A DNA stretch of 64,000 bases from Alkalihalobacillus trypoxylicola (GCF_001590785.1 NZ_LTAO01000008.1:1-64000), one strand, 5' to 3'. Shown: positions 50,373 to 61,798, counted from the first letter of the stretch. Numbers and translations are program-made. Notes: generated by a model not told the origin, from the letters alone.

Positions 50373-50405
50373 AAAACCACATTTGAAAAGGATGGTGGTT
50401 GGTTA

Positions 50406-52898
50406 ATGATGAAACGCATGGCTAAAGATTGGATCACATTAAATAAAAGTGAAATGGTAATGGACAAGCTATCTAATCAATTTGAAATGGTGACAAACAA
50501 GGTGGGGAGCTGGTTTCATTTAGTTATGTATCAGTGGGGTTTGCTAGTGGTGATTGTTGGTTTTTTGTTAGGACGAGCAATGATACTAACAGAACTAACT
50601 CCTTTTGTATTACCTTTTTTAGCAGCGGTTTTTATGTTAAAGCGAGAACGGGCAGCACTAGCTGCAATGTCATTGCTAGCAGGGGCCCTCCTCAGTTATC
50701 ATGGTGAAATTCTCTTTGTTCTCGCAGCTATTATAGGCTTTATACTAATTCAAAAGGTGGTCTCGAAGTTTTTTGATGACCCTATAAAAATGGCACCTTA
50801 TACAGTATTCGTTACAAGTATGATGATGAGATTACTTGTCGTCTTTATTATAGATGGTTCAATTACCAATTATGCTCTTATGATGGCAACAGTAGAGGCT
50901 GGACTAAGTTTTATTTTAACGATGATTTTTATACAAAGTGTTCCGCTTGTCACTTCTAAAAAAATAAATCGCCCATTACGAAACGAGGAAATTATATGCT
51001 TAATTATCCTGCTTGCCTCTGTTATGACAGGAACAGTAGGTTGGTCGATTTATGATATGTCAGTGGAGCATTCTTTAGCTCGTTATTTAGTTCTGCTATT
51101 TGCGTTTATCGGTGGTGCAGCTATTGGATCGACAGTGGGCGTCGTAACGGGCTTAATATTGAGCCTTGCTAGTGTAGCTAGCTTGTATCAAATGAGCTTA
51201 TTAGCGTTCTCTGGTTTATTAGGGGGGTTATTAAAAGAAGGGAAGAAGGTTGGAGTTGCACTCGGTTTATTAGTAGGTACATTGTTAATTGGTATGTACG
51301 GTGATGGCGGAACTAATATTTCCGTTACGATTATGGAATCCTTGTTAGCGATAGCCATTTTCTTTTTGACACCAAAGGATCTTATTAGTAATTTAGCACG
51401 CTATATTCCTGGTACACATGAGTATTCTAAAGACCAGCAGCAATATTTAAGGAAAATTAGAGATGTGACGGCAGGAAAGGTTGAGCAATTTTCAAATCTT
51501 TTTCAAACCTTATCACAAAGCTTTCAAACTGAGATGAAAGAAGGGGGAAATGAAGAGGGTCCGGATAAACAGATGGATTATTTCTTAAGTGAGGTGACAG
51601 AGAAAACGTGTCAAACATGCTTTAAAAAGGAAAGGTGCTGGGTCCAAAACTTTAGTAAAACGTATGACTCTATGCAAAACTTAATGCTTGAAACGGAAAA
51701 GAATGGGCATGTAAAAGATAAAATATTAGCAAATGAGTGGAAAAAATACTGCATTCGTTCTGAAAAAGTAGTTGAGGTGATTAAGCAGGAGCATAGTCAT
51801 TATCTTGTTAATCAAAAGCTAAAAAAACAAGTGGCAGAGAGTCAGAAGCTTGTTGCAGACCAATTACTAGGTGTTTCTCGAGTAATGGGGGATTTTGCAA
51901 AAGAAATTCAAAAAGAGAAGCAATCCTTTCTTCTACAGGAGGAAAGTATTCTAGAATCTCTTAGATTAGTAGGTCTTGATATAGGTCATGTTGATATTTT
52001 TAGTCTTGAAAAGGGTGCTATTGAGATGGAAATGAGCATTCCTTTTGATGAAGGACACGGTCAATATGAAAAAGTAATCGCACCCTTACTGTCTGATTTA
52101 TTTTCTGAGACGATTATCGTTAAAAGCGAGGAAAAAAATGTATATCCGAATGGGTTTAGTCATGTTGCCTTTGTTTCGGCTAAAAGGTTTGTTCTAGAAA
52201 CAGGCATTGCTCATGTAGCAAAAGGAGGAGCTTGGATTTCGGGAGATAGTTATTCAACGATTGATATAGGTACTGGAAAACATGCGATTGCTATTAGTGA
52301 TGGAATGGGTAACGGTGAGAAGGCTCACTTTGAAAGTAATGAAACTTTACAATTACTTCAAAAAATTCTGCAGTCGGGTATTGAGGAGACAGTAGCTATA
52401 AAGTCTGTTAATTCTGTTCTTTCGATAAGGAACAATGAAGAGATGTTTTCTACCTTAGATTTAGCAATGGTAGATTTACACAATGCAGAGGCTAAATTTC
52501 TGAAAATTGGATCCATACCGAGCTTTATTAAAAGAGGGTCACAGGTTATAAAAATTGAAGCAAGTAATCTTCCAATGGGTATTATTCAAGAGTTTGATGT
52601 AGAGGTCGTAACAGAACAATTAAAGCCAGGAGATATGCTCATTATGATGAGTGATGGAATATTCGAGGCTCCAAAGCACGTTGAAAATAAAGATGCTTGG
52701 ATTAAAAGGTTAATATACGAGATGGCAACTTCTAATCCACAGGAGGTGGCTGATGTTATTTTAGAAAAGGTCATTCGTTCAGGTCGTGGAGCAATAGAAG
52801 ATGATATGACGATTATCGTCTCCAAAATTAAGAGTAACACCCCTAAATGGGCGTCCATTCCGATTTATAATCAAAAAATAGGGAGGCAGGCACAATAA
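50406..52898 (+). CDS. spoIIE: Stage II sporulation phosphatase SpoIIE
   Basis: SpoIIE dephosphorylates SpoIIAA to free sigma-F in the forespore and links to FtsZ at the polar septum. The 830-residue protein has about ten membrane segments in residues 45-325, a regulatory middle with CQTCFKKERCW, and a PP2C domain from about 590. Metal-binding Asp632 is in AISDGMGNGEK and Asp750 in MMSDGIFEA, with EDDMTIIV later. The start is uncertain, because the ribosome site (AAAAGGATGG) is distant from ATG 50406; ATG at 50421 is possible. Confidence 0.95.
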   Translation: MMKRMAKDWITLNKSEMVMDKLSNQFEMVTNKVGSWFHLVMYQWGLLVVIVGFLLGRAMILTELTPFVLPFLAAVFMLKRERAALAAMSLLAGALLSYHGEILFVLAAIIGFILIQKVVSKFFDDPIKMAPYTVFVTSMMMRLLVVFIIDGSITNYALMMATVEAGLSFILTMIFIQSVPLVTSKKINRPLRNEEIICLIILLASVMTGTVGWSIYDMSVEHSLARYLVLLFAFIGGAAIGSTVGVVTGLILSLASVASLYQMSLLAFSGLLGGLLKEGKKVGVALGLLVGTLLIGMYGDGGTNISVTIMESLLAIAIFFLTPKDLISNLARYIPGTHEYSKDQQQYLRKIRDVTAGKVEQFSNLFQTLSQSFQTEMKEGGNEEGPDKQMDYFLSEVTEKTCQTCFKKERCWVQNFSKTYDSMQNLMLETEKNGHVKDKILANEWKKYCIRSEKVVEVIKQEHSHYLVNQKLKKQVAESQKLVADQLLGVSRVMGDFAKEIQKEKQSFLLQEESILESLRLVGLDIGHVDIFSLEKGAIEMEMSIPFDEGHGQYEKVIAPLLSDLFSETIIVKSEEKNVYPNGFSHVAFVSAKRFVLETGIAHVAKGGAWISGDSYSTIDIGTGKHAIAISDGMGNGEKAHFESNETLQLLQKILQSGIEETVAIKSVNSVLSIRNNEEMFSTLDLAMVDLHNAEAKFLKIGSIPSFIKRGSQVIKIEASNLPMGIIQEFDVEVVTEQLKPGDMLIMMSDGIFEAPKHVENKDAWIKRLIYEMATSNPQEVADVILEKVIRSGRGAIEDDMTIIVSKIKSNTPKWASIPIYNQKIGRQAQ

Positions 52899-53027
52899 AC
52901 CAATGGTTAACAGAAGGTGGTGGTTTTGTTTCATTGCTTTATGTTTTTTTGAAAGTGTACAGAGAAGGTATATTTCCTCTATTACTGGTTAAGGATGGTA
53001 ACAATAACTAGCTTGGGAGGAAATAAT

Positions 53028-53762
53028 ATGTCGAAGGGCACATTAAAGCAAATACTTTTATTAACAGATGGTCATTCCAATGATGGGGAGGACCCTGTTG
53101 CGATTGCTGCGCTTGCAAGAGAACAAGGGATTACAGTCAATGTAATCGGAATTCTAGATCAAGAGTATTTAAATGAACATGGTAAGAAGGAAATCGATGA
53201 TATTTCCCTTGCTGGTGGTGGCGTTAGTCAAATTGTATATGCAAAGCAATTAGCTAAAACCGTTCAGATGGTGACAAGAAAAGCAATGACACAAACACTC
53301 CATGGTGTAGTGAATCAGGAGCTTAAACAAATTTTAGGAAGGTCACAGGATATGGAAGAACTTTCTCCAGAAAAAAGGGGAGAGGTAATGGAGATTGTCG
53401 ATGAATTAGGAGAAACGATCGATCTAGAGGTATTAATATTAGTGGATACTAGTGCTAGTATGAGAGATAAGCTTCCGATGGTTCAAGAAGCCTTGACTGA
53501 TTTATCTATTAGCTTAACTTCAAGGATGGGGAAAAATCAATTTTCCTTATATTCATTCCCCGGGAAAAGAAAAGAGGTGGACCGTTTATTAGATTGGACA
53601 CCAAAATTAGGAACATTAACGGGAGTTTTTCATAAGCTTTCCTCGGGTGGAATCACTCCAACCGGACCAGCTCTAAAAGAGGCGATTGGATTCTTCCATA
53701 AAAATCGTTCGAGAAGGAGATGGATGGAGAGTGAAGAGCAACTCTTTGAAGAACCACGTTGA
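53028..53762 (+). CDS. yabS: VWA-domain protein YabS
   Basis: The 244-residue protein begins LKQILLLTDGHSNDGEDP and carries a von Willebrand factor A domain. The MIDAS motif is DTSAS at 140-144 and TPTGPAL gives the distal Thr. No signal peptide. Its function in sporulation is unclear. It overlaps the yabT kinase by about 30 bases, suggesting joint regulation. ATG 53028 has GGGAGG upstream and is preferred over 52995. Confidence 0.92.
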   Translation: MSKGTLKQILLLTDGHSNDGEDPVAIAALAREQGITVNVIGILDQEYLNEHGKKEIDDISLAGGGVSQIVYAKQLAKTVQMVTRKAMTQTLHGVVNQELKQILGRSQDMEELSPEKRGEVMEIVDELGETIDLEVLILVDTSASMRDKLPMVQEALTDLSISLTSRMGKNQFSLYSFPGKRKEVDRLLDWTPKLGTLTGVFHKLSSGGITPTGPALKEAIGFFHKNRSRRRWMESEEQLFEEPR

Positions 53763-54705
53763 TCGTTTATCAGCAGGCTATTTAATTATAGGTAAGTGGC
53801 ATAAGCACCGATACACTATTGTGAGAAAATTAGGAAGCGGTGCGACAGGAACGGTTTATTTAGCAGAGGATGGCTTATCGCAATTGGTTGCTATAAAAGT
53901 AGCTTTAGATAATATGGCGATTACTTCAGAGGTGAATGTTTTAAAGCATTTATCTAAAGTTGAAGGTAAAATATTAGGACCTGAGCTCATTGATGTGGAT
54001 GATCTGGTAACCTCAGATGGAAATATTCCATTCTATGTAATGGAATATTTAAAAGGGACATCAATTATTGATTATGTAAACGGAAAAGGAGCTGAATGGC
54101 TAGGTTTATTTGCTGTTCAGCTTTTAGGTGATCTAGAAAATCTCCATCGTGAAGGATGGGTATTTGGTGATTTAAAGCCTGACAATTTATTAATTGTCGG
54201 TTCGCCAAAGCGGATTCGTTGGATTGATGTGGGTGGTACTACACTATTAGGGCGTTCTATTAAGGAGTTTACGGAATTTTTTGATCGTGGGTATTGGAAT
54301 TTGGGCTCTAGAAAGGCTGAGCCAAGCTACGATTTATTTGCTGTAGCCATGATTATGATTAATTGTGAATACCCCGAAAGATTTGAAAAGAGAGCAGGAA
54401 ATTTGGAAGATTTATTTCAAAAAAAGATTATGGAAAGCCAAAGGCTACAGCCTTTTTGCTCCATTTTGATGAAAGCGATTCGGGGGAACTATACTAGAGC
54501 AGGAGAAATGAAATCCGAATTAATTCAGTTGTTAGGAGATTCTCCTAAAGGTAAAAAGAAAAGTTCAGTAGTTAAACAAACGAATAAAAGTAGAAAGGTT
54601 AAAAAAAGAAGTCAAAAAAAACCTTCTTTTCTTATAGAATTCTTCTTAATACTATCTTTATTAATTCTATGTTATATCCTATACTTATTTGGACAGATGA
54701 TGTAA
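53731..54705 (+). CDS. yabT: DNA-binding Ser/Thr kinase YabT
   Basis: YabT is a membrane-anchored Hanks kinase active at the forespore septum; it phosphorylates RecA in B. subtilis. Sequence: GSGATGTVYLAEDG with catalytic Lys in LVAIKVALD, catalytic GDLKPDN, and DVGGTT in place of the DFG loop. Basic residues (KGKKKSSVV, KVKKRSQKK) precede a single C-terminal membrane segment. GTG 53731 has AAGGAG upstream and gives the family start. About 324 residues. Confidence 0.92.
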   Translation: MKSNSLKNHVDRLSAGYLIIGKWHKHRYTIVRKLGSGATGTVYLAEDGLSQLVAIKVALDNMAITSEVNVLKHLSKVEGKILGPELIDVDDLVTSDGNIPFYVMEYLKGTSIIDYVNGKGAEWLGLFAVQLLGDLENLHREGWVFGDLKPDNLLIVGSPKRIRWIDVGGTTLLGRSIKEFTEFFDRGYWNLGSRKAEPSYDLFAVAMIMINCEYPERFEKRAGNLEDLFQKKIMESQRLQPFCSILMKAIRGNYTRAGEMKSELIQLLGDSPKGKKKSSVVKQTNKSRKVKKRSQKKPSFLIEFFLILSLLILCYILYLFGQMM

Positions 54706-54730
54706 AGAGTAGGATGGAGGGCTTCTTTAC

Positions 54731-55483
54731 ATGAAAGCAGATAGAATGATGGATATATGTTTGTTGGCAGGAGAAATCATGTTAAGCTCTGGTGCCGAGA
54801 CCTATCGAGTAGAAGAAACGTTGGAAAGAATGGCTAAATCCCATCATTTTAAAAATGTCCACTGTTTTGTTATGACGACTGGTATTTTCCTTTCGTTCGA
54901 AGAGGACGGCAAAGATGATGTAATGCAAATGGTACGTGTAGATGACCGCTTACAAGATTTAAATAAGATAACGCAAGTCAATCAAATATCAAGACAGCTT
55001 GTTTCCGGGGAAATAGACGGTGAGGGAGCGTGGAGAGAACTTAAAGATATCTCTAAAAGTGCTCAGCACTATCCTCCTTATCTTATACATATCGCTTCAG
55101 GTGTAGCTGGTGGTACATTTTCTTATTTGTTTGGTGGAAATTGGATGGATGTAATCCCGGCGTTTATTGCTGGTTTCTCAGCAAGCTGGAGTTTGTTTTT
55201 ATTACAAGAGTATTTAAAGGTACGGTTTTTTGCCGAATTTATGGCTGCTTTTTTAGGAGGTCTTGTCGCAATTATTCTTGTTCTAATCGGTATTGGTGAA
55301 AATATTGACCAAGTCATTATTGGAACTCTCATGCCGTTAGTACCAGGGATTCCGTTAACTAATGCCGTTCGCGATTTAATGTCAGGTGATTTAATTGCAG
55401 GACTAACGAGAGGTGCCGAAACGGTCATTACAGCTTTGTCGATTGCAACAGGAATTGCCCTGGCAATAGCGATGTTTATGTAA
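54731..55483 (+). CDS. ThrE-type exporter, N-terminal (DUF1212) half
   Basis: The 250-residue protein matches the ThrE N-terminal domain: DICLLAGEIMLSSGAETYRVE, then GTFSYLFGGNWMDVIPAF, and five membrane segments with TLMPLVPGIPLTNAVRDLMSGD. In many Firmicutes the exporter is split in two genes, as here; the second half follows at 15 bases. Threonine/serine or small organic acid export is inferred from the family. The pair is not present between yabT and tilS in B. subtilis. Confidence 0.87.
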   Translation: MKADRMMDICLLAGEIMLSSGAETYRVEETLERMAKSHHFKNVHCFVMTTGIFLSFEEDGKDDVMQMVRVDDRLQDLNKITQVNQISRQLVSGEIDGEGAWRELKDISKSAQHYPPYLIHIASGVAGGTFSYLFGGNWMDVIPAFIAGFSASWSLFLLQEYLKVRFFAEFMAAFLGGLVAIILVLIGIGENIDQVIIGTLMPLVPGIPLTNAVRDLMSGDLIAGLTRGAETVITALSIATGIALAIAMFM

Positions 55484-55497
55484 AGAGGGTGTTAGAA

Positions 55498-55950
55498 ATG
55501 TGGATAGAGCTTATTGTATGCTATTTTGCTACAGTTGCTTTTGGCGTTATCTTTAATGGACCAACAAGAATTATTTGGATAGGTGGTTTTATTGGTGTCT
55601 CCTCTTGGTTCATTTATTCGTTGGCTCCTGTGTATACGGATGCTTCCTTTGTTTTTGCGACAGCCGTTGCATCACTTGTTGCTGCCACTCTTTCACATGT
55701 GTTTGCTAAATGGTTTCGGGTACCAGTCACAAACTTTAGTATTCAAGGTATTATCCCTCTTGTTCCTGGAAGCAAAGCATATTTTACAATGAGAGCTTTT
55801 TTAGACGGAGAATATATAGAAGGAATTGAACTCGGTATAGACACATTATTGCAGGCTGGGGCTATTGCTGGAGGACTTGTTTTTGCTTTAGCTATTTTCT
55901 CGTTTGGTAAGGGGGGAATTGGTCAAAGGTATGAAGAAAAGCGTTCATAA
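55498..55950 (+). CDS. ThrE-type exporter, C-terminal (DUF3815) half
   Basis: This 150-residue protein has four to five membrane segments: WIELIVCYFATVAFGVIF, WIGGFIGVSSWFIYSLA, FSIQGIIPLVPGSKAYFTMRAF. The GIIPLVPGS motif parallels LMPLVPGIP in the first half. ATG 55498 (9 bases from AGAGGG) is preferred over GTG 55489. It ends inside the tilS leader, overlapping the tilS start by 20 bases. Confidence 0.87.
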   Translation: MWIELIVCYFATVAFGVIFNGPTRIIWIGGFIGVSSWFIYSLAPVYTDASFVFATAVASLVAATLSHVFAKWFRVPVTNFSIQGIIPLVPGSKAYFTMRAFLDGEYIEGIELGIDTLLQAGAIAGGLVFALAIFSFGKGGIGQRYEEKRS

Positions 55951-57343
55951 ATTTATCCGAAATTACCAGTTGTTGGAAGGTGTTCGTTCTGTGCTAATTG
56001 CGGTTTCTGGTGGGCCAGATTCAATGGCGATGCTTGATTTTTTATGGAAAAACCGTGAATGGTATAATATCCGAATTTTAGCTGCACATGCTCACCATCA
56101 GCTAAGGGAAGAAAGTGCGGATCAAGATTTATTAACGGTACAGAATTATTGTCTGGAGTACAACATTCCGTTTTTTTCAAAAAGATTAGAAGTAAAAGAA
56201 TATGCAAAAGCTAATCGTATGAGCACTCAATTAGCGGCTAGGGAACTGAGGTACAAGTGGCTAGAAAAATTAACAATAGAAGAAAATGTTGAGGCATTAA
56301 TTACAGCTCATCACGGTGATGACCAGATCGAGACGATTATGATGAAGCAGGTACGAGGCTATATTCCGATACAAGCACCGGGTATATCGGTGCGCCGACC
56401 ATTTGGAAATGGATATCTTATCCGTCCTTTTTTAGGAATAACGAAGGCAGAAATAGAGAATTATTGTAATGAAGAGGGAATTTTGACTCGCATTGATGAG
56501 AGTAACTTTTCTACGAAATATACGCGTAACCGTTATCGTCAAGAGATCCTTCCTTTTATTAAAAATGAGAATAGTCAGGCGCATGTTCAAATGCAAAGAC
56601 AAAATCAATGGCTTGAGGATGATTCCGCTTTTTTAATGAAGCTAGCTGAAAGTGAATTAAATAACATTCTTGTTCAAAAAAAAGAAGCTCATTATTCGAT
56701 ATCCTGTGATTCCTTTCAATCGATACACGTCTCTTTACAAAGAAGGGTGATTACTCTAATATTAAATTATCTTAATATAGACAACTCACCTTTTCCTGCT
56801 TCTGTGCATATAGAGCAGGTTATGAGTCTCATACACCATACCGATCCATCTAAGCAATTACATATTGGCGCTGGAGTATTTGTTTATAGAGACTATAATC
56901 TTTGTCATTTTTCCAGAAGGAAAGTCAGTCATGAAACCAACACAGATAGCATTGAAGAACTCGTCTTACCTGGTGTGACAAAGACAGCAATTGGTGAAAT
57001 ACATTCGACGTTTCTAGAAGAGGATATGGAGGTCAGAGAAGGAAGGAACCAACTGATACTTGCTTATGATGAGCATGCTCCATTATTTATTCGAACACGT
57101 CTTACTGGTGACCGTATTAATCCAATAGGGATAAATGGAACCAAAAAGATCAGTCGATTGTTTATTGATAGGAAGATTAGTCAAAGCTTAAGAGAAAAAT
57201 GGCCGCTTTTATTGAACAAAGAAGGAAATATTTTATGGGTTCCTCTTTTAATGAGGGCGCGGGGTGTTGAGCCCATTAAAGAAAAAGCCATTGTTTTAAC
57301 GATGAAACCAACAGAAGAAATCATTAATAATTTGAATGGTTAA
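55931..57343 (+). CDS. tilS: tRNA-Ile lysidine synthase
   Basis: TilS modifies C34 of tRNA-Ile(CAT) to lysidine, so AUA is read as Ile. The P-loop is [16 protein letters not shown], followed by [13 protein letters not shown] and [14 protein letters not shown]-terminal domain with [13 protein letters not shown]...KKISRLFID follows. The start is uncertain: ATG 55931 has only AAAGG next to it, and GGGGGG further up suits no codon well. It overlaps the upstream gene, implying coupling. About 470 residues, as usual. Confidence 0.94.
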   Translation: MKKSVHKFIRNYQLLEGVRSVLIAVSGGPDSMAMLDFLWKNREWYNIRILAAHAHHQLREESADQDLLTVQNYCLEYNIPFFSKRLEVKEYAKANRMSTQLAARELRYKWLEKLTIEENVEALITAHHGDDQIETIMMKQVRGYIPIQAPGISVRRPFGNGYLIRPFLGITKAEIENYCNEEGILTRIDESNFSTKYTRNRYRQEILPFIKNENSQAHVQMQRQNQWLEDDSAFLMKLAESELNNILVQKKEAHYSISCDSFQSIHVSLQRRVITLILNYLNIDNSPFPASVHIEQVMSLIHHTDPSKQLHIGAGVFVYRDYNLCHFSRRKVSHETNTDSIEELVLPGVTKTAIGEIHSTFLEEDMEVREGRNQLILAYDEHAPLFIRTRLTGDRINPIGINGTKKISRLFIDRKISQSLREKWPLLLNKEGNILWVPLLMRARGVEPIKEKAIVLTMKPTEEIINNLNG

Positions 57344-57368
57344 GATTACGGGAGGGTCAAAGGAATTG

Positions 57369-57908
57369 ATGAGAGACGAATTGAAAGAAATCCTCATTAC
57401 GGAAGAAGAGATTCAAGAGAGAGTAAAGGAATTAGGTAAAACAATCACAGATGAATACAATGATAAATATCCTTTAGTTATTGGTGTATTAAAAGGGGCA
57501 ATGCCTTTTATGGCCGATTTATCAAAGCGTATCGATACTCATATAGAAATGGACTTTATGGATGTGTCTAGCTATGGTAATGGTATGGTATCTTCAGGAG
57601 AAGTAAAAATTATTAAAGATTTAGATGCATCAGTAGAAGGAAGAGATATTCTCATTGTAGAAGATATTATAGATAGTGGTTTAACGTTAAGCTACTTAGT
57701 TCAATTGTTTCATTACCGAAAAGCTAGGTCTGTGAAAGTAGTTACTTTATTAGACAAACCGGATGGGAGAAAAGTTGATCTTGTCCCTGATATTACTGGA
57801 TTTACGGTACCTGATGCCTTTGTTGTTGGCTATGGTCTTGACTATGCAGAGCGTTATCGTAATCTCCCGTATATTGGGGTTTTAAAACCTGAAATTTATG
57901 AGGGTTAA
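57369..57908 (+). CDS. hprT: Hypoxanthine-guanine phosphoribosyltransferase
   Basis: HprT salvages hypoxanthine and guanine using PRPP and is essential with TilS/FtsH in B. subtilis. The 179-residue enzyme shows [27 protein letters not shown], the PRPP loop [14 protein letters not shown], and [20 protein letters not shown]. The start ATG 57369 or the adjacent TTG 57366 is served by GGGAGGG; an in-frame ATG at 57336 overlaps tilS. Confidence 0.97.
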   Translation: MRDELKEILITEEEIQERVKELGKTITDEYNDKYPLVIGVLKGAMPFMADLSKRIDTHIEMDFMDVSSYGNGMVSSGEVKIIKDLDASVEGRDILIVEDIIDSGLTLSYLVQLFHYRKARSVKVVTLLDKPDGRKVDLVPDITGFTVPDAFVVGYGLDYAERYRNLPYIGVLKPEIYEG

Positions 57909-57978
57909 TATTTGTGAATGAAATAACATATGTGATACGATATACGAAGGCTTTATGGTACGCGGGAGGAGGTCAAAC

Positions 57979-59961
57979 ATGAATCGAATTTTTCGTAATA
58001 CTATTATTTATTTACTTATTTTCCTAGTAATTATAGGAATAGTTAATGTTATTAATTCTGATCAAACAACAACAAATGAAATTTCTTTTGATGATTTTCA
58101 ACAAAGGCTTTCACAAGGTGATGTAACAAATCTAACAGCTAAACCTGAACGATCCGTGTATTTAATTACTGGTCAATTTAACGATTCAAAAGAAGATGAG
58201 TATTTTCAAACCTATGCTTTGCCAACTGAGCAAAATGCAGAGCTTTTAATGAATGCTACAAACGAATTTAATGTAGAACCCGCTGATCAAACAAGTGGTT
58301 GGGTTACTTTCTTTACTGGAATTATCCCTTTTATCATTATCTTCATTCTATTCTTCTTCTTACTTAGTCAAGCACAGGGTGGCGGAAACCGTGTGATGAA
58401 TTTCGGTAAAAGTAAGGCTAAAATGGTTAATGATGATAAGAAAAAAGCAAAATTCAAAGATGTTGCAGGGGCGGATGAAGAAAAGGCTGAGCTAGTAGAG
58501 GTAGTCGAATTCTTAAAAGATCCACGTAAATTCTCTGCTATTGGTGCACGTATTCCAAAAGGAGTACTATTAGTAGGACCTCCAGGAACAGGTAAAACGT
58601 TACTGGCTCGAGCGGTTGCAGGAGAAGCTGGGGTTCCGTTCTTCTCAATTAGTGGTTCAGACTTTGTAGAAATGTTCGTGGGTGTCGGGGCGTCTCGTGT
58701 TCGTGACCTTTTCGAAAATGCAAAGAAAAATGCACCTTGTATTATATTTATTGATGAAATTGATGCTGTTGGTAGACAGCGTGGAGCCGGACTTGGTGGA
58801 GGTCACGATGAACGTGAGCAAACATTGAATCAGCTTCTTGTTGAAATGGATGGATTTAGTGCAAATGAAGGTATCATTATCATCGCGGCTACAAACCGTG
58901 CCGATATTCTTGACCCTGCATTATTGCGTCCTGGTCGTTTTGACCGTCAAATTCAAGTGAACCGTCCAGATGTTCGTGGACGTGAAGATGTACTTAAAGT
59001 ACATGCACGTAACAAGCCTTTAAATGATGACGTAAATTTAAAATCGATCGCAAATAGAACACCAGGATTTTCTGGTGCAGATTTAGAAAACCTCTTAAAT
59101 GAGGCTGCTCTGGTTGCCGCACGAGATGATCAGAAGAAAATTAGCATGATTCATATTGAAGAAGCAATTGATCGGGTCATTGCGGGTCCAGCTAAAAAGA
59201 GCCGTGTTATCTCTAAAAAGGAAAAAAATATCGTTGCTTGGCATGAGGCAGGACACACGGTTGTTGGTGTGAAGCTAGAAAATGCCGATATGGTTCATAA
59301 AGTAACAATCGTTCCTAGAGGTATGGCAGGTGGATATGCGGTTATGCTTCCAAAAGAGGATCGTTACTTTATGACAGAGCCAGAGCTATTAGATAAAATT
59401 GTTGGACTTCTTGGTGGTCGAGTTGCTGAGGAAATTCAATTTGGTGAAGTGAGCACAGGTGCTCATAATGATTTCCAAAGAGCTACTGGTATTGCTAGAA
59501 AAATGGTAACTGAATATGGAATGAGCAAAAAGCTCGGTCCTCTTCAATTTGTTTCTGGATCAGGGGGTCAGGTCTTCTTAGGACGTGACATCCAAAATGA
59601 GCAAAGCTATAGTGACAAAATTGCTTATGAGATTGATTTAGAAGTTCAAAGAATTATTAAAGAATCCTATGATCGTTGTCGCCAAATTCTTGAAGCGAAT
59701 AAAGCAAGCTTAGACTTAGTTGCTGAAACCTTATTAGATTTAGAAACACTTGATGCGGAGCAAATTCAATCATTAATTAATGAAGGAAAATTGCCTGAGA
59801 ATCATCACACTAATACGGTGCTCGAATCGAACAAGGAAGATGATGATAATAACGATGTGAAAGTAAATATTCAGCCTAAACAGGATGAAGGAAGTCAAGA
59901 AGAGGAAGAAAATACCTCTGATGAATCCTCTGATTCCCCATCAAACAAAAAGGATGAATAG
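57979..59961 (+). CDS. ftsH: ATP-dependent membrane protease FtsH
   Basis: FtsH degrades membrane and short-lived proteins, including Spo0E-type and SpoVM-linked targets. Two membrane segments (about 6-27 and 110-130) precede the AAA domain with [26 protein letters not shown] and the [12 protein letters not shown]. The zinc-protease HEAGH follows, and an acidic tail ([20 protein letters not shown]) closes it. ATG 57979 follows GGGAGGAGG. About 660 residues, a usual length. Confidence 0.98.
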   Translation: MNRIFRNTIIYLLIFLVIIGIVNVINSDQTTTNEISFDDFQQRLSQGDVTNLTAKPERSVYLITGQFNDSKEDEYFQTYALPTEQNAELLMNATNEFNVEPADQTSGWVTFFTGIIPFIIIFILFFFLLSQAQGGGNRVMNFGKSKAKMVNDDKKKAKFKDVAGADEEKAELVEVVEFLKDPRKFSAIGARIPKGVLLVGPPGTGKTLLARAVAGEAGVPFFSISGSDFVEMFVGVGASRVRDLFENAKKNAPCIIFIDEIDAVGRQRGAGLGGGHDEREQTLNQLLVEMDGFSANEGIIIIAATNRADILDPALLRPGRFDRQIQVNRPDVRGREDVLKVHARNKPLNDDVNLKSIANRTPGFSGADLENLLNEAALVAARDDQKKISMIHIEEAIDRVIAGPAKKSRVISKKEKNIVAWHEAGHTVVGVKLENADMVHKVTIVPRGMAGGYAVMLPKEDRYFMTEPELLDKIVGLLGGRVAEEIQFGEVSTGAHNDFQRATGIARKMVTEYGMSKKLGPLQFVSGSGGQVFLGRDIQNEQSYSDKIAYEIDLEVQRIIKESYDRCRQILEANKASLDLVAETLLDLETLDAEQIQSLINEGKLPENHHTNTVLESNKEDDDNNDVKVNIQPKQDEGSQEEEENTSDESSDSPSNKKDE

Positions 59962-59964
59962 TGA

Positions 59965-60005
59965 GAAGGGAGAGCATGTCATAATCGACATTCTCTCTTT
60001 TTTCG
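59965..60005 (+). terminator. Intrinsic terminator after ftsH
   Basis: GGGAGAGCATGTC pairs with GACATTCTCTC around a short loop, followed by a T-run. Confidence 0.85.
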
Positions 60006-60061
60006 TGCATACTAAGGAAAAAATTAATGATAAAAAATTAATAAAAATGCGGTGATAGCAC

Positions 60062-60841
60062 ATGATCTTAGTAATGGATATTGGTAATTCAAATATAGGG
60101 ATTGGTTTATATGAAGGAGATCAACTTAAATATCATTGGAGAATCGCAACGGTTCGACAGAAAACAGAAGATGAATACGCTGTAACATTGAGGAGTTTAT
60201 TTTCACAGGAAAGCTTAACCTATTATGATATTAAAGGAATTATTATTGCTTCTGTTGTCCCACCTATTATGTTTACCATTCAGCAGATGTGTGTGAAATA
60301 TTTCAGGCAGAATCCTTTTATTATAGGACCTGGAATGAAGACGGGATTAAATATTAAATATGATAATCCTAAAGAGGTGGGAGCCGATCGGATAGTGAAT
60401 GCGGTGGCAGGAATCTACTATTATGGTGCTCCTATCATTATCGTAGATTTTGGAACAGCGACCACCTATTGCTATGTAAATGAAAAAAGTCAATATATGG
60501 GTGGTGCGATTGCACCAGGAATCACGATTTCGACCGAAGCCCTTTATACTAAAGCGGCAAAGTTACCTCGGATTGAAATTGCAAAGCCTAATAAGGTGTT
60601 AGGTAGCAACACCATTGAAGCGATGCAATCAGGCATATTTTATGGTTATGTAGGTCAGGTAGATGGAGTTGTAAAAAGAATTAAAAAACAAGCCAATGGG
60701 AAACCAACTGTAATTGCGACAGGCGGTTTGGCTGAGTTAATTGCCAAGGAATCAGAGGAGATAGATATTGTAGACCGATATCTCACTCTCAAGGGACTTT
60801 ATTTAATTTATAAAAAAAATCAACATGAAGGAGTACAATAA
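60062..60841 (+). CDS. coaX: Type III pantothenate kinase
   Basis: CoaX begins coenzyme A synthesis by phosphorylating pantothenate. The 259-residue protein of the ASKHA fold shows [16 protein letters not shown] (phosphate 1), [26 protein letters not shown] and the ATGGLA adenosine motif. It is separated from ftsH by a terminator and abuts hslO with no gap. Confidence 0.97.
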   Translation: MILVMDIGNSNIGIGLYEGDQLKYHWRIATVRQKTEDEYAVTLRSLFSQESLTYYDIKGIIIASVVPPIMFTIQQMCVKYFRQNPFIIGPGMKTGLNIKYDNPKEVGADRIVNAVAGIYYYGAPIIIVDFGTATTYCYVNEKSQYMGGAIAPGITISTEALYTKAAKLPRIEIAKPNKVLGSNTIEAMQSGIFYGYVGQVDGVVKRIKKQANGKPTVIATGGLAELIAKESEEIDIVDRYLTLKGLYLIYKKNQHEGVQ

Positions 60842-61717
60842 ATGAAGGATTATTTAATAAAAGCATTAGCGTTCGATGGTCAGGTTAGAGCTTATAGCTG
60901 TGTAGCAACAGAAATGGTAAATGTAGCTGTTCAAAAGCAAGATACATGGCCAACAGCGTCTGCTGCATTAGGGAGATCGATGATGGCATCAACTATGATG
61001 GGTGCTATGCTAAAGGGTGAGGCTAAATTAACGGTGAAAATTGAAGGTGGTGGACCTATTGGTGCCATTATCGTTGATAGCAATGCAAAAGGGCAATCAC
61101 GAGGATATGTAACCAATCCTCATGTTCATTTTGATCTTAATGAACAAGGGAAATTGGATGTGGCTCGTGCGGTAGGGAATAATGGTTATTTATCAGTAGT
61201 AAAGGATATAGGGATGAGAGAACCATTTACAGGTAGTGTACCGATAGTATCTGGTGAGCTTGGTGAGGATTTCACCTATTATTTTGTTTCTTCAGAGCAA
61301 ACGCCATCTTCTGTTGGGGTTGGGGTTTTAGTGAATCCTGATCATAGTGTATTGGCGGCTGGAGGATTTGTTATTCAGCTATTACCTGGAGCTAGTGATG
61401 CAGTGATAACGGAAATAGAAAATCGTTTAAAATCTATTCCTCCTATTTCCAAATTAGTGGAGTTAGGGATGCCACCTGAGGAAATTTTATACTCATTAAT
61501 GGGTGAAGAAAATGTTAAAATTTTAGAGAAGATGCCGATTGAATTTGCTTGTACCTGTTCAAAGGAAAGAATAGCAAATGCCATTATAAGTCTTGGAAAA
61601 AAAGAGATTAGAGAAATGATCGATGAAGATGGTGGAGCTGAAACCTCTTGCCACTTCTGTAACGACAAGTTCCATTTCTCAAAGGAAGAGTTAGAGGAAT
61701 TATATTCACAAGTTTAA
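60842..61717 (+). CDS. hslO: Redox-regulated chaperone Hsp33
   Basis: Hsp33 is a holdase that is activated by oxidation. The N-terminal substrate domain (1-230, [20 protein letters not shown]) leads into the zinc redox switch CTCS...CHFC near residues 238-275. It follows coaX directly. In B. subtilis yacD comes next; here a terminator and then cysK follow. Confidence 0.97.
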   Translation: MKDYLIKALAFDGQVRAYSCVATEMVNVAVQKQDTWPTASAALGRSMMASTMMGAMLKGEAKLTVKIEGGGPIGAIIVDSNAKGQSRGYVTNPHVHFDLNEQGKLDVARAVGNNGYLSVVKDIGMREPFTGSVPIVSGELGEDFTYYFVSSEQTPSSVGVGVLVNPDHSVLAAGGFVIQLLPGASDAVITEIENRLKSIPPISKLVELGMPPEEILYSLMGEENVKILEKMPIEFACTCSKERIANAIISLGKKEIREMIDEDGGAETSCHFCNDKFHFSKEELEELYSQV

Positions 61718-61761
61718 TCATGACAGTATAGATAGTGAAGCAAAACTATATTAATTTTAAA

Positions 61762-61798
61762 GACTCCCCAGCAGAAGATAAAGGGCGAGTCTTTTATT
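61762..61798 (+). terminator. Intrinsic terminator after hslO
   Basis: AAAGACTCCCCAGC is followed by GGGCGAGTCTTTT. The outer AAAGACTC/GAGTCTTT arms pair well and end in Ts. Confidence 0.8.
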
